This document shows positions 1 to 6,867 of a DNA stretch of 30,151 nt, one piece after another. Numbering within the stretch: the first letter of the stretch is position 1; each line of letters begins with the position of its first letter. The notes under the pieces were generated by a model. That model searched no databases, was not told where the DNA came from, and worked only from the letters and a program-made list of their open reading frames with translations. This DNA comes from a virus. The DNA is taken from IMG/VR virus record IMGVR_UViG_3300025674_000241, positions 1-30,151 of that record; one strand, 5' to 3'. The translations under genes were made by a program, and so were the position numbers.

Positions 1-635
1 CCACTGGAGTCTATAAGAAGCCTGTGAGTAGATGATGCAGGCGTTCCAGATTTAATGCTGAAAGTATTTTGTCCGGTAGAGTTGTCAGAGCGAATAAACC
101 AATTATTACTATTTGCTGCAAAGTGAATGCCGACTTCATCGGATGTTCCGGTGCCTTCAATCTTTACCTTCGGCGCCGTAGCTTTTAAGTGTAGTAATTC
201 GTCAACAGTCGAAGTCCCCAGACCCAGCTTCCCGTCCGATGTGATGCGGAGGCGTTCGGTGTTGTTATACCCATATAGAGCAAGTGAATCGTCGGAATGA
301 TCATAGACAATTCCTCCTGTTGAGCTGTCGTCCGTATCGCCAAAGGTAATCGCACCGAAAGAGTTATTCGCTGAAATTATGCGGACAACACTAGAGGTTG
401 CGCCTTTAATCTCCAGATTGCTGTCGGAAGCAAATGTAGAAGTACCAATGCCAACCCTCCCACTCGCATCAACAAACAACCGCCCAGTCCCATTAGTCGA
501 GATGGCTAGTTGATCTGTTCCAGGGGAATAGATTCCAGTATTCGGGTCGGACGCGTCGAAAATAATTGACGGCGTGGAAGCACTGCCCTTAGGAACAGTT
601 AGCCCTTTTTTAACTAAAAAATTGACTTCAGCCAC
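1..635 (-). CDS. Tail-fibre-like structural protein, partial (C-terminus outside window)
   Basis: Reading leftward from a GTG at 633-635, the frame stays open to the window edge (about 211 residues). The start is chosen because GGGGAGA lies 7 bases upstream, while the nearby ATG at 640-642 hits a stop after four codons. The protein begins MAEVNFLVKKGLTVPKGS and contains two copies of a phage fibre motif (GRVGIGTST and GKLGLGTST) separated by beta-rich, Ser/Thr/Gly/Asn-rich sequence. Such repeats are typical of marine and freshwater phage tail fibres and virion decorations. I infer a virion surface or receptor-binding role. The C-terminal tip, which normally sets specificity, is not visible. 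Confidence 0.72.
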   Translation of the reverse strand, partial: MAEVNFLVKKGLTVPKGSASTPSIIFDASDPNTGIYSPGTDQLAISTNGTGRLFVDASGRVGIGTSTFASDSNLEIKGATSSVVRIISANNSFGAITFGDTDDSSTGGIVYDHSDDSLALYGYNNTERLRITSDGKLGLGTSTVDELLHLKATAPKVKIEGTGTSDEVGIHFAANSNNWFIRSDNSTGQNTFSIKSGTPASSTHRLLIDSS

Positions 636-741
636 GGTTCATTCTCCCCGTTAGGTACAACTAAATTTTAAGCGTTTTAAGTATCTGTTAACGTGACCGG
701 TTCTAAATTGGAGTAAAATAAAAATAGTCCTCACAGACTTT
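636..741. promoter_or_regulatory. Divergent intergenic region between fibre gene and HNH gene
   Basis: This 106-base AT-rich gap separates a leftward gene from a rightward gene, so it must hold signals for at least one of them. On the + strand a run containing TAAAATAAAAATAG (about 713-726) lies some 20 bases before the HNH start and could hold a -10 element, but no clear -35 is seen. On the - strand the only clear signal is the ribosome site GGGGAGA at 643-649. Confidence 0.35.
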
Positions 742-1134
742 GTGACGGAACGTGATTTACTATTCGAGTTACAGTGTTTATCACGATCTACAGCGCGTAA
801 GAGGTTTAGGAAGGATATTTTCGCAGCGTGGGACCATCAGTGCGTATACTGCGGTAAACCAGATCCAATGACACTGGATCATGTCGTACCTAAGTCTAAA
901 GGCGGTATGACAGTACGTGCGAATCTTATACCTTCGTGCGGGGACTGTAACCTCTCGAAAAGTAATGAGCGCTGGGATATTTGGTACAGGTCGCAGACGT
1001 TCTGGACACAAAATAAAGAATTGAAAATTTTGGAGTGGGTCAATCGAGACCACAACGAATCTGATTCAGCTAAAGAATACGAAACGCTTTGTAAGGAACC
1101 GTTGCTACTCCCAGTTCTCGAAGACGCCGCGTAG
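742..1134 (+). CDS. HNH homing-type endonuclease
   Basis: A 130-residue protein with a complete zinc-finger HNH module: CxxC at C34/C37, the LDHVVPKSKGG core (D46, H47), N61, and a second CxxC at C66/C69 followed by NLSKSN. This matches the compact free-standing HNH nucleases common in phages, which nick or cut DNA and often act as mobile genes or help packaging. Translation starts at GTG without an obvious ribosome site. Beyond the HNH core the C-terminus (about 40 residues, acidic) has no recognisable domain. It stands alone between the fibre gene and a membrane gene, consistent with an inserted selfish nuclease. Confidence 0.85.
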   Translation: MTERDLLFELQCLSRSTARKRFRKDIFAAWDHQCVYCGKPDPMTLDHVVPKSKGGMTVRANLIPSCGDCNLSKSNERWDIWYRSQTFWTQNKELKILEWVNRDHNESDSAKEYETLCKEPLLLPVLEDAA

Positions 1135-1139
1135 ATTTG

Positions 1140-1145
1140 TATAAA
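1140..1145 (+). promoter_or_regulatory. Possible -10 element (TATAAA)
   Basis: The sequence TTGTATAAAAT follows the HNH stop codon directly, about 25 bases before the ATG at 1171. It resembles a sigma-70 -10 box with an upstream TG. No convincing -35 is seen, so this is a weak prediction. Confidence 0.35.
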
Positions 1146-1170
1146 ATAGAATTGGCGATATGAAGTATCG

Positions 1171-1449
1171 ATGCCCGAATGGCTGCTGGCCCTTATCGCC
1201 TCCTCGTTGGTGAGCGGTGTCGGGCTTACGTGGAAAAAGATATCGGATACGAACGATCGTGTCGATCGACTTGAAGTTCGGCTGGCCGAAGATTACGCCA
1301 CGAAAGTAGATTTGGACACAGCGTTCGACCGCGTGGACAAGGCGCTGTGCCGTTTTGAGAACAAGTTGGATGCGCTCGTTATGTCTGAGCTTCGGTCGTT
1401 TCGCGAAGGAATGATCAATAAGGTCAGTGGAATCGAGGACTCCGTCTGA
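1171..1449 (+). CDS. Small membrane-anchored coiled-coil protein
   Basis: A 92-residue protein with one N-terminal hydrophobic segment (about residues 4-20, LLALIASSLVSGVGLTW) followed by a charged, heptad-like helix from residue 25 to the end (DTNDRVDRLEVRLAEDYATK and similar). This is a membrane anchor plus extended coiled coil, seen in many phage accessory and spanin- or holin-associated proteins, but I see no diagnostic motif. It lies near the endolysin gene and faces another small membrane gene across an 11-base convergent gap, which makes a lysis role possible. Function is unknown; the reading frame looks real. Confidence 0.6.
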   Translation: MPEWLLALIASSLVSGVGLTWKKISDTNDRVDRLEVRLAEDYATKVDLDTAFDRVDKALCRFENKLDALVMSELRSFREGMINKVSGIEDSV

Positions 1450-1460
1450 CCTTAAAAACG

Positions 1461-1649
1461 TTACTTTTTAGCGATTTTGGTCACGATGCCGGCCAGGACT
1501 TCAATGAACTTGTATAATTTAGCGTACGCAGCATTATCTGCGGGCGTAGGAGTTAAGTTCACAATAACGATTGCCATACCGTGAGCAGCGGCGCCGAGTG
1601 CGACGATGTCGGCCCAATGAGTGGTGATGAAGGAGAAGACGTCAGCCAT
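1461..1649 (-). CDS. Small one-pass membrane protein, holin candidate
   Basis: A 62-residue protein with a short amphipathic N-terminus, one strong hydrophobic segment at about residues 13-32 (ADIVALGAAAHGMAIVIVNL), a Pro-rich turn (TPTPAD) and a positively charged C-terminal helix ending KIAKK. Size, topology and the basic tail suit a small holin or related membrane peptide, and an endolysin gene lies about 1 kb away. Against this, it is on the opposite strand from the endolysin. Its start is ATG at 1647-1649. The holin role is an inference. Confidence 0.6.
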   Translation of the reverse strand: MADVFSFITTHWADIVALGAAAHGMAIVIVNLTPTPADNAAYAKLYKFIEVLAGIVTKIAKK

Positions 1650-1746
1650 CTGAGTTTGAGGCGGTTATTTATAGTTTAGTCCCAGAAAGTTAAGATTAGG
1701 TGTACAGATAGTGCGGTATGGAAGTTATGTGATTTGGCGCACCGCA

Positions 1747-1759
1747 GCCCCGCAAGGGC
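1747..1759. terminator. Weak GC hairpin downstream of the leftward 1776-2084 gene
   Basis: GCCC, five unpaired bases, then GGGC, lying 17 bases past the stop codon of the leftward gene. It has no T-run, so it is a weak or processing-type signal. It resembles in composition the stop-codon hairpins near 25.1-28.1 kb. Confidence 0.25.
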
Positions 1760-1775
1760 GAGGATAGGGGTCTGG

Positions 1776-2084
1776 TTAGTCGCGCCGCCAGGTCGATTTG
1801 ATCTCCATGGTGCCGCCCAACAGGTCCTGCGCTTTGGACCCGTCCGGTTCGTGCTCTATGTACTCGTACTTAGCCGGATCTTCTTTTTCCCATTCCTCTG
1901 CAAGTTTTTCCGCTTGTTTACTGACATCCAGCATTGTTTGTTCTACTTTCCAAAGTACCCAATCCGGTCTAGTCCATTCAAGTATTTTACCAATCCAAGG
2001 GTTACGTTTTAGACGCGGCCAAATATCTAACGCGTTTATAATTAACTCGTGTATTACTGCGTTCCAGATATTGTACTCGTCCAT
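1776..2084 (-). CDS. Hypothetical protein, helical and Trp-rich
   Basis: A 102-residue protein beginning MDEYNIWNAVIHELI. I chose the ATG at 2082-2084 because GGAA precedes it by 6 bases; a TTG four codons upstream is possible. Six tryptophans and long charged helices are evident (for example SKQAEKLAEEWEKEDPAK). No catalytic motif, membrane segment or known family is recognised. It is divergent from the PPC-like gene at 2147, with a 62-base gap holding a promoter for the latter. Codon pattern and ribosome site support it over a comparable frame on the opposite strand. Confidence 0.6.
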   Translation of the reverse strand: MDEYNIWNAVIHELIINALDIWPRLKRNPWIGKILEWTRPDWVLWKVEQTMLDVSKQAEKLAEEWEKEDPAKYEYIEHEPDGSKAQDLLGGTMEIKSTWRRD

Positions 2085-2116
2085 TTTTAATTCCAAAACC
2101 TAAGATTAGCCTATCT

Positions 2117-2125
2117 TGGTATAAT
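2117..2125 (+). promoter_or_regulatory. Extended -10 promoter (TGGTATAAT)
   Basis: TG, one base, then consensus TATAAT, 21 bases before the ATG of the PPC-like gene. Extended -10 promoters do not need a -35. The distance leaves a very short leader with a GGTGG ribosome-site-like sequence at 2136-2140. It would drive the PPC-like and endolysin genes. Confidence 0.55.
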
Positions 2126-2146
2126 TAAGCTAAACGGTGGTTACGC

Positions 2147-2590
2147 ATGTCCGAACTTACCCGTGATTTAGAATTAAATTCTGTTCTGGCCTCCGGGGTT
2201 TCGGACGCCGGTCAGCGCAGCGGTTCGACTAATTTCCAGCAACGCCGCGTGATCAGCCCCGTGGCTAGCGGAGTTATTGTTGACGCCGCGACCGCCAAGT
2301 ACGACACTGCCGATGGTAAGTACGGCATTAGCGATTACTACCGGTTTGTAGCCACTGCAACTGGCGTGATGCACGTCAACATCCGTGAGCAGAACAGTCT
2401 GCGCAACGTGATTGTGCTTGATTCGACCGGCACCGAAGTGATGACTGCTGAGCCTTCTAAGTACAGCAGCCGCGCCAACTCGGTTACCACTCAGCGCATC
2501 GCGTCGTCTGGTCTGTATTACATGTATATCCAGAGCGGCGGCCGTAGCTCAGCTGAGTATCGGATCGACGTCGACGTCATCGAAGAGTGA
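2147..2590 (+). CDS. PPC-like (pre-peptidase C-terminal fold) protein
   Basis: A 147-residue protein with a low-complexity N-terminus (1-45) and a beta-rich domain (about 60-147). That domain fits the PPC pattern: DYYRFVATATGVMHVNI, then VIVLDSTGTEV, then IASSGLYYMYIQSGG and a closing YRIDVDV strand. PPC domains are usually secreted beta-sandwiches flanking proteases or binding surfaces. There is no signal peptide, so a virion or lysis-associated role is more likely. Its stop overlaps the endolysin start by 3 bases (GTGA), implying coupled translation. Family assignment is from pattern only. Confidence 0.6.
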   Translation: MSELTRDLELNSVLASGVSDAGQRSGSTNFQQRRVISPVASGVIVDAATAKYDTADGKYGISDYYRFVATATGVMHVNIREQNSLRNVIVLDSTGTEVMTAEPSKYSSRANSVTTQRIASSGLYYMYIQSGGRSSAEYRIDVDVIEE

Positions 2591-3819
2591 AGACTTCACA
2601 AAACGGAATCGAGCTCATTAAGAGCTTCGAAGGCTGTGTGCTGACTGGGTATCCGGACGTCGGCGGCGTGCCCACTGTGGGTTACGGCTCGACCGGTCCG
2701 GATGTCTACATCGGCATGAAGGTCACACAGGCTGAGGCTGAACAGCGCTTAGCTAAAGAACTGGAGCACTTCGAAAACGGCGTCTCAAATTTAGTCAAAG
2801 TCGCGATCAATCAGAACGAGTTTGACGCGCTTGTCTCATTCAGTTTTAATGTGGGACTTGGCGCGTTTCAACGAAGCACTTTGTTGCGCTTGCTGAACGA
2901 CGGTACGGAAAGAGATATTGTATCCTCTGAGTTTCTCAGGTGGAACAAGGTCGACGGCAAACCTGTCGAAGGGTTAACAAGGCGGCGCAAAGCTGAACAG
3001 GCGCTATTCTTGACCAAGGTCAAGCATCCGCAGTTGTCTTCCTCAATTCTGGCTGAGCATGACACCTGGCTCAAGCGCCGCCCAGTGCAGAGCTCGGAAC
3101 TCACCGCTGAAGAAAAGCTGTTTGTACCTAAGGGCTCAGCGTGGGCTTGGACGGAGATTCGTATCCATTCCGGCGAACGTCATCAGCAAGTAATACTCGA
3201 AGCTCAGCCGGATAAGGCGTGGTGGATGTGGCCCGACCACTTCAAAATCATTAACGACGTAGAACCTCAGGAAGGTCCGCCTAAATCGGACGGCGAGATC
3301 AAGCTTGTCGTTCCTTACTTCAGCCAGCGGGACAACGCTCGCGACCCAATGCGCACCTGTTTTAGCAGCAGCTGCGCCATGCTTCTGGCCACTTTAGATC
3401 CGGATGCTATTGAGGGAGACGATGAGTATATAAACGAAGTTTATAAGTATGGAGATACGACAGAAGCCTCTGTACAGTTAGACACGCTGAAACACTTTGG
3501 CGTCGATGCTCGTTTTGTTCAAAACGCAGACTGGGGAGTTATTGAAAATGAATTAAAGAAAGGTATTCCGGTACCCATCGGTGTGTTGCACAAGGGTCCC
3601 GTTAGTAATCCCACCGGCGGGGGACATTGGATTGTTGTCGTAGGCATCACTGCCGACAAAAGCAAATTGTGGGTCCACGATCCTTTCGGGGAAATGGATC
3701 TCGTTAACGGGGGCTATCCGTCAACTGATGGCAAATATAGGTTGTACAGCAAGAAAAATCTCGGCCCCCGGTGGATGGTCGAAGGACCTAAGTCCGGTTG
3801 GGCTATAATCGCTAAGTAA
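2587..3819 (+). CDS. Endolysin: GH24 lysozyme fused to C39-like peptidase domain
   Basis: A 410-residue protein. Residues 5-145 are a T4/lambdoid-type GH24 muramidase: E15, D24 and T30 keep the exact spacing of T4 lysozyme E11-D20-T26 (SFEG, then PDVGGVPTVGYG). It should cleave MurNAc-GlcNAc bonds in host peptidoglycan. After a linker (about 150-235), residues 238-400 look like a C39-type papain-fold peptidase: VPYFSQRD, C258 in TCFSSSCAM, H347 in GGHWIVVVG, D365 in HDPFGE. This half may cut peptide cross-links. No signal peptide is seen, so a holin would be needed. It starts at GTG overlapping the previous stop. The fusion is unusual and would give two cleavage activities if both are active. 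Confidence 0.85.
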   Translation: MKTSQNGIELIKSFEGCVLTGYPDVGGVPTVGYGSTGPDVYIGMKVTQAEAEQRLAKELEHFENGVSNLVKVAINQNEFDALVSFSFNVGLGAFQRSTLLRLLNDGTERDIVSSEFLRWNKVDGKPVEGLTRRRKAEQALFLTKVKHPQLSSSILAEHDTWLKRRPVQSSELTAEEKLFVPKGSAWAWTEIRIHSGERHQQVILEAQPDKAWWMWPDHFKIINDVEPQEGPPKSDGEIKLVVPYFSQRDNARDPMRTCFSSSCAMLLATLDPDAIEGDDEYINEVYKYGDTTEASVQLDTLKHFGVDARFVQNADWGVIENELKKGIPVPIGVLHKGPVSNPTGGGHWIVVVGITADKSKLWVHDPFGEMDLVNGGYPSTDGKYRLYSKKNLGPRWMVEGPKSGWAIIAK

Positions 3820-3833
3820 TTACTTGGTTTCAT

Positions 3834-4106
3834 ATGAACAGCGAAGATTGGACTAACGTTGCTAAGTGCGCTGATGCGCGTGTAATGTCCCGTACATTTT
3901 CTTTTGACGACGAGGACAACAATATCCTTGGCGATCTAGAAACAAGAGAGATGGCCCGCGCTCAGGCGTATAGAGAAGTCCTTATTGGTGCTACCTATAT
4001 GGACATCACTATGGAGATAGCCGAAGCGTTTAACCGCAAGGATCTAATCGAAGAAGTTATTGACAAAAAGGTTACGGGTATACAAATCGATATCATCACC
4101 GCTTAA
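3834..4106 (+). CDS. Hypothetical acidic protein
   Basis: A 90-residue acidic protein with predicted helices and no membrane segment. Notable stretches are FSFDDEDNNI near residue 22 and a C-terminal helical part EAFNRKDLIEEVIDKK. No family is recognised. It follows the endolysin by 14 bases and is likely on the same transcript. ATG start. Confidence 0.55.
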   Translation: MNSEDWTNVAKCADARVMSRTFSFDDEDNNILGDLETREMARAQAYREVLIGATYMDITMEIAEAFNRKDLIEEVIDKKVTGIQIDIITA

Positions 4107-4132
4107 ACTGAGAGGCCCAACTACGTCGCGGC

Positions 4133-4381
4133 GTGGCACACACGGACAAATACGCAGAGCTTCTGGCAAATTGGAGCGTTAAAGAAGAGCAAAATCGAGC
4201 TGACTTCATTGATTTTCTTTACTGGTTGTATGGGCGCACTGACGGTTTATACACGGGTCTTTGGCAGCAGTTTTGTACCGATATCGCTGATGTAACCCGT
4301 GAATGTTTAAATTCAGATCAGACTTTTATTGAAACAGTAGTGGACAAAGTTAAGTCCCGTGTCAAAGCTGGTACAATTTAA
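4133..4381 (+). CDS. Hypothetical small protein
   Basis: An 82-residue protein starting at GTG, rich in aromatic residues (FIDFLYWLYGRTDGLYTGLW near residues 25-44). The amphipathic C-terminal helix ends KVKSRVKAGTI. The aromatic patch alternates with charged residues, so it is more likely a protein-protein surface than a membrane span. No known family is recognised. It sits in a run of small same-strand genes between endolysin and ThyX. Confidence 0.5.
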   Translation: MAHTDKYAELLANWSVKEEQNRADFIDFLYWLYGRTDGLYTGLWQQFCTDIADVTRECLNSDQTFIETVVDKVKSRVKAGTI

Positions 4382-4401
4382 AAAGGGTCTTAAAGAGCAG
4401 G

Positions 4402-4626
4402 ATGGCTAGAGACTACGATAAAGAATATAGTGAATACCATAGTACTGAAAAACAAAAAAAGCGGCGAGCGGCGCGTAATAAAGCCAGACGTCACCTGGAA
4501 CAACAGGGTCGGGTCCGTAAAGGAGATGGAAAGGATGTCGATCACCGAGATCGGAATCCGCATAACAATTCCCCGGACAACGTTAGAATAAGGTCACAGC
4601 ACGCCAATCGCGGCGATAACAAATAA
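4402..4626 (+). CDS. Small HNH-like DNA-binding protein
   Basis: A 74-residue, very basic protein (a run of Lys/Arg around residues 18-30) ending in an HNH-like pattern: DVDHRDRNPHNNSPDNVRIRSQHANRGDNK. The D-H, then N spaced 8-10, then N-x-x-R order is the non-zinc HNH core found in small phage proteins. The conserved DH plus downstream Asn suggest nicking ability, though it may only bind DNA. GGGTCTTAAAGAGCAGG precedes the ATG. The stop overlaps the next start (TAATG). Confidence 0.65.
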   Translation: MARDYDKEYSEYHSTEKQKKRRAARNKARRHLEQQGRVRKGDGKDVDHRDRNPHNNSPDNVRIRSQHANRGDNK

Positions 4627-5117
4627 TGGCGATCATTCCCGGCTCTGATAAAGGTAAAGCGCCCGAAGCGATGCCTCAGTTGGCTATGCCGACTTTAGGT
4701 ACGTTAAATCAGGAGCCCATGATCGGCATTCGCCGCGCGGCTCAGATGGACAACACCAACCGAGTCTCCTCGCAGTACGCTCACGATCGCGGTTTTTACT
4801 CGCGACCTCCTGTCGGCCCAGTGGAATACGGGGAAGGCAATATCAAAAAGTCTACGGCTCTGACTGGCCCTGCAGGATATAACCAGCGCAACATTCCGTT
4901 GCCTAATTCGCCCGACGATATGAGTCAGGCCGAGTACATGATATCTCTAAGCGAAGATAATCCTAAGTCCCGGCAAATGCTGCGCCAGTTGACCTCCGTT
5001 CCGAAGCAAACTATGCTTCAAACACCTTCTTTCGGCGACGCGTATCCCTTTCAATCCAGCAATATGGCTAACAATTTGTTAGCCCTGGCCAAGATGAAGA
5101 AGGAGGGCCTTAAGTGA
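4626..5117 (+). CDS. Hypothetical proline/methionine-rich protein, possibly virion-associated
   Basis: A 163-residue, mostly unstructured-looking protein with many Pro, Met, Gln and Asn (for example MPQLAMPTLGTLNQEPMIG). It ends in a helix containing LLALAKMKKEGLK. No domain is recognised. Similar disordered proteins are often minor virion or scaffold-like components, but that is inference. Translational coupling is strong: its ATG shares a base with the upstream stop and its own stop is overlapped by the GTG at 5114. Confidence 0.5.
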   Translation: MAIIPGSDKGKAPEAMPQLAMPTLGTLNQEPMIGIRRAAQMDNTNRVSSQYAHDRGFYSRPPVGPVEYGEGNIKKSTALTGPAGYNQRNIPLPNSPDDMSQAEYMISLSEDNPKSRQMLRQLTSVPKQTMLQTPSFGDAYPFQSSNMANNLLALAKMKKEGLK

Positions 5118-5245
5118 ACGACAACGACTTTCCGATTCGTTTAGCTGGACAGCGTTTCGGTCTAGACGCCGCACGCATGGCACGTATCACGCCTTCTGAA
5201 GTTACGTCGCGCCTTCGTTACCAACAGACTTTTCCCCGCACATGA
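5114..5245 (+). CDS. Short hypothetical peptide in ThyX operon
   Basis: A 43-residue frame starting GTG inside the preceding stop (GTGA) and ending where the next ATG begins (ATGA). It reads VNDNDFPIRLAGQRFGLDA then ARMARITPSEVTSR. The two matched overlaps are the main reason to call it. It is short, has no recognised family, and remains tentative. Confidence 0.4.
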   Translation: MNDNDFPIRLAGQRFGLDAARMARITPSEVTSRLRYQQTFPRT

Positions 5246-5427
5246 CCCGTCTCGCAGGTTCTCTGATCAACATCAATCCAGCCGCTATCCCTCAGTACGG
5301 GGATCGCTGGGCAGGCCAGGTCATTAAGGAAAACCCCGGCATTGTGGAGCGCGTGGCATCTGCCATCGGTATAGTACCTGCAGCCCAACAGCCGTCTGGT
5401 GAACAGTTTGCACAACGCGAAGCTTGA
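5242..5427 (+). CDS. Short hypothetical protein upstream of thyX
   Basis: A 61-residue frame whose ATG overlaps the previous stop by 4 bases and whose end runs 29 bases into thyX. The sequence (INPAAIPQYGDRWAGQVIKE, then IVERVASAIGIVPAAQQ) is helical with a Pro-rich tail. No family is recognised. The long overlap with thyX suggests either coupled translation or a wrong thyX start. Confidence 0.45.
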   Translation: MTRLAGSLININPAAIPQYGDRWAGQVIKENPGIVERVASAIGIVPAAQQPSGEQFAQREA

Positions 5428-6106
5428 TTGGATCACGCCAGAGCCTGAAGTTGTTGTTGCTCGGCACGCTCGGGTCAGCACCAAGAATCCCGATCGTGCC
5501 GAGTTCGAGAAGCTGCTGACCTTCTGTATCAACGAAGGTCACTGGAGCATATTCGAGCAAGTCTGTGCGTCTTTTGAAATTGTCACCAGTCGTGCAATTT
5601 CAGCTCAGATAATTCGCCACAGATCTTTCCACTACCAAGAATTGTCTCAGCGTTATTGTGCGCCGGATAAAGTTCTGGATGACGCCTGGGCTAACTGTTG
5701 GGACTTCGAGCTTAGAGCTCAGGATTTTAAAGATCGCCAAAACAGTCTTGAATTTGGGGATGAGACCGTTAAGGAGGTCTTGAAACAGCGCATCAAAGAG
5801 GTCTTTTCGGAGATCGAGGATGTGTACCAGACGCTTCTTGAGTCCGGCGTGGCACGGGAATGCGCTCGAAATATTCTTCCGATGTGTACGCCGACAAAGC
5901 TCCACATGCAAGGCACACTAAGGGATTGGATTTTTTATGTTGGTCTCCGGGGCGCCAACGGGACGCAGAAAGAACATAAGTACATCGCCCATGACATCGG
6001 CCGCGCACTGTCTGCTTATGTGCCGACTTCGATTAAAGCGCTTCTTCGTTCGGACAATCCCGCTGTCGAAGGCTGGCGTGTTATCGAGAATTTAGAAATC
6101 GGTTGA
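5399..6106 (+). CDS. thyX: Flavin-dependent thymidylate synthase ThyX
   Basis: A 235-residue protein close to the normal ThyX length. It makes dTMP from dUMP using methylene-tetrahydrofolate, FAD and NADPH. The signature RHRxxxxxxxS is present at R73-H74-R75 to S83 (RHRSFHYQELSQRY), with the expected N-terminal VVVARHARVST strand and the later TLRDWIFYVGLRG helix that contributes folate and FAD contacts. The GTG at 5399 lacks a clear ribosome site; a TTG at 5408 is an alternative, and coupling to the upstream gene may explain initiation. Cyanophages often carry thyX to raise nucleotide supply during replication. Confidence 0.95.
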   Translation: MNSLHNAKLDWITPEPEVVVARHARVSTKNPDRAEFEKLLTFCINEGHWSIFEQVCASFEIVTSRAISAQIIRHRSFHYQELSQRYCAPDKVLDDAWANCWDFELRAQDFKDRQNSLEFGDETVKEVLKQRIKEVFSEIEDVYQTLLESGVARECARNILPMCTPTKLHMQGTLRDWIFYVGLRGANGTQKEHKYIAHDIGRALSAYVPTSIKALLRSDNPAVEGWRVIENLEIG

Positions 6107-6211
6107 TCCTGTGAGTTAGAATTCTTAGCGACGGAGCCTGAGCCCCTGTTACGTCCTGATGAGGCGTCTCACGCTCAGGCCATCAAATTTTTTAGTTAGT
6201 CTCCCTACAAG

Positions 6212-6249
6212 AAAACCCCCGGTGCCCTTCATGGGGGCGTTGGGGGTTC
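6212..6249. terminator. Bidirectional hairpin terminator between thyX and the leftward block
   Basis: AACCCCC at 6214-6220 pairs with GGGGGTT at 6242-6248, with an inner GCCC/GGGC stem around TTCAT. Read leftward it ends in TTTTCTTG, a reasonable U-tract for the genes to the right; read rightward it would also slow transcription leaving thyX. It sits exactly in the convergent gap. Confidence 0.75.
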
Positions 6250-6270
6250 TCCTTTCGCGCGATTCTTTAA

Positions 6271-6867
6271 CTATAGCATATTTTTCCACGGATCGCCGAC
6301 CGACTGCGGCGGCTCATTATTCTTTTGGAAAGTTTCCTGCGGAGTAGGAGGCTGCGTGGGCACCAACTGTCGCGCTTGGACTGCGCTGGTGAGCCACTGA
6401 ACTTGCTGCTTCAATACAGCGTTTTCTTTAATGACTTCTTGAGTCTGGCTGTCTGCCCACGCTTGAGCGTTTTGGCTCAGCTGCGTCAGCACCTGCTCTG
6501 GGTGATCGAATGAGTAGACAGCTCCCATCGGCGTGTCGATCCGCTGCCCGCCGTTCTGCGGAGTCACCAAGCTTTCCAGCAGGCGTTCGGCCTGTTCAAG
6601 TTCCAGCTCAGCGTGGAACGCAAGCTGCTGCGGCGAAACTAAGCCTTTGAAATTTTCGTAGCAGTAGCTAAGTGCTTTAGATACCTTGGCGGCTCGTTCC
6701 GCTTCCACTCGTTCTTTGTCTTTCTTCGACGAAAGCAGCGACAGGCTGACGACGGAACCACCTGCAGCGGCACCGATTGTTGGCCACACGGAGGGATTTT
6801 GGATGACCCCGACGACCGCAAGCCCTAAGCCAGCAGCCGCCGCGAGCAGATTTTTATTGATTGGCAT
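6271..6867 (-). CDS. Membrane-anchored protein with possible winged-helix domain
   Basis: A 198-residue protein starting at ATG 6865-6867 (MPINKNLLAAAAGLGLAV). Two hydrophobic N-terminal segments (about residues 6-22 and 29-46) form a likely membrane hairpin. A basic/acidic helix follows. Residues about 65-120 (SYCYENFKGLVSPQQLAFHA to YSFDHPEQVL) have the helix-turn-helix-plus-wing layout of a winged-helix domain. The C-terminus is a coiled coil followed by a Pro/Gln tail. It overlaps the primase stop by 14 bases and is the last gene of that transcript. A membrane tether for the replication complex is one guess; function unknown. Confidence 0.65.
   Translation of the reverse strand: MPINKNLLAAAAGLGLAVVGVIQNPSVWPTIGAAAGGSVVSLSLLSSKKDKERVEAERAAKVSKALSYCYENFKGLVSPQQLAFHAELELEQAERLLESLVTPQNGGQRIDTPMGAVYSFDHPEQVLTQLSQNAQAWADSQTQEVIKENAVLKQQVQWLTSAVQARQLVPTQPPTPQETFQKNNEPPQSVGDPWKNML

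Noticed and set aside
1798-2103. Rightward frame of about 100 residues opposite the 1776-2084 gene
   Set aside because: Ser/Cys-rich shadow-type composition and no ribosome site; the leftward frame has both a site and protein-like composition.
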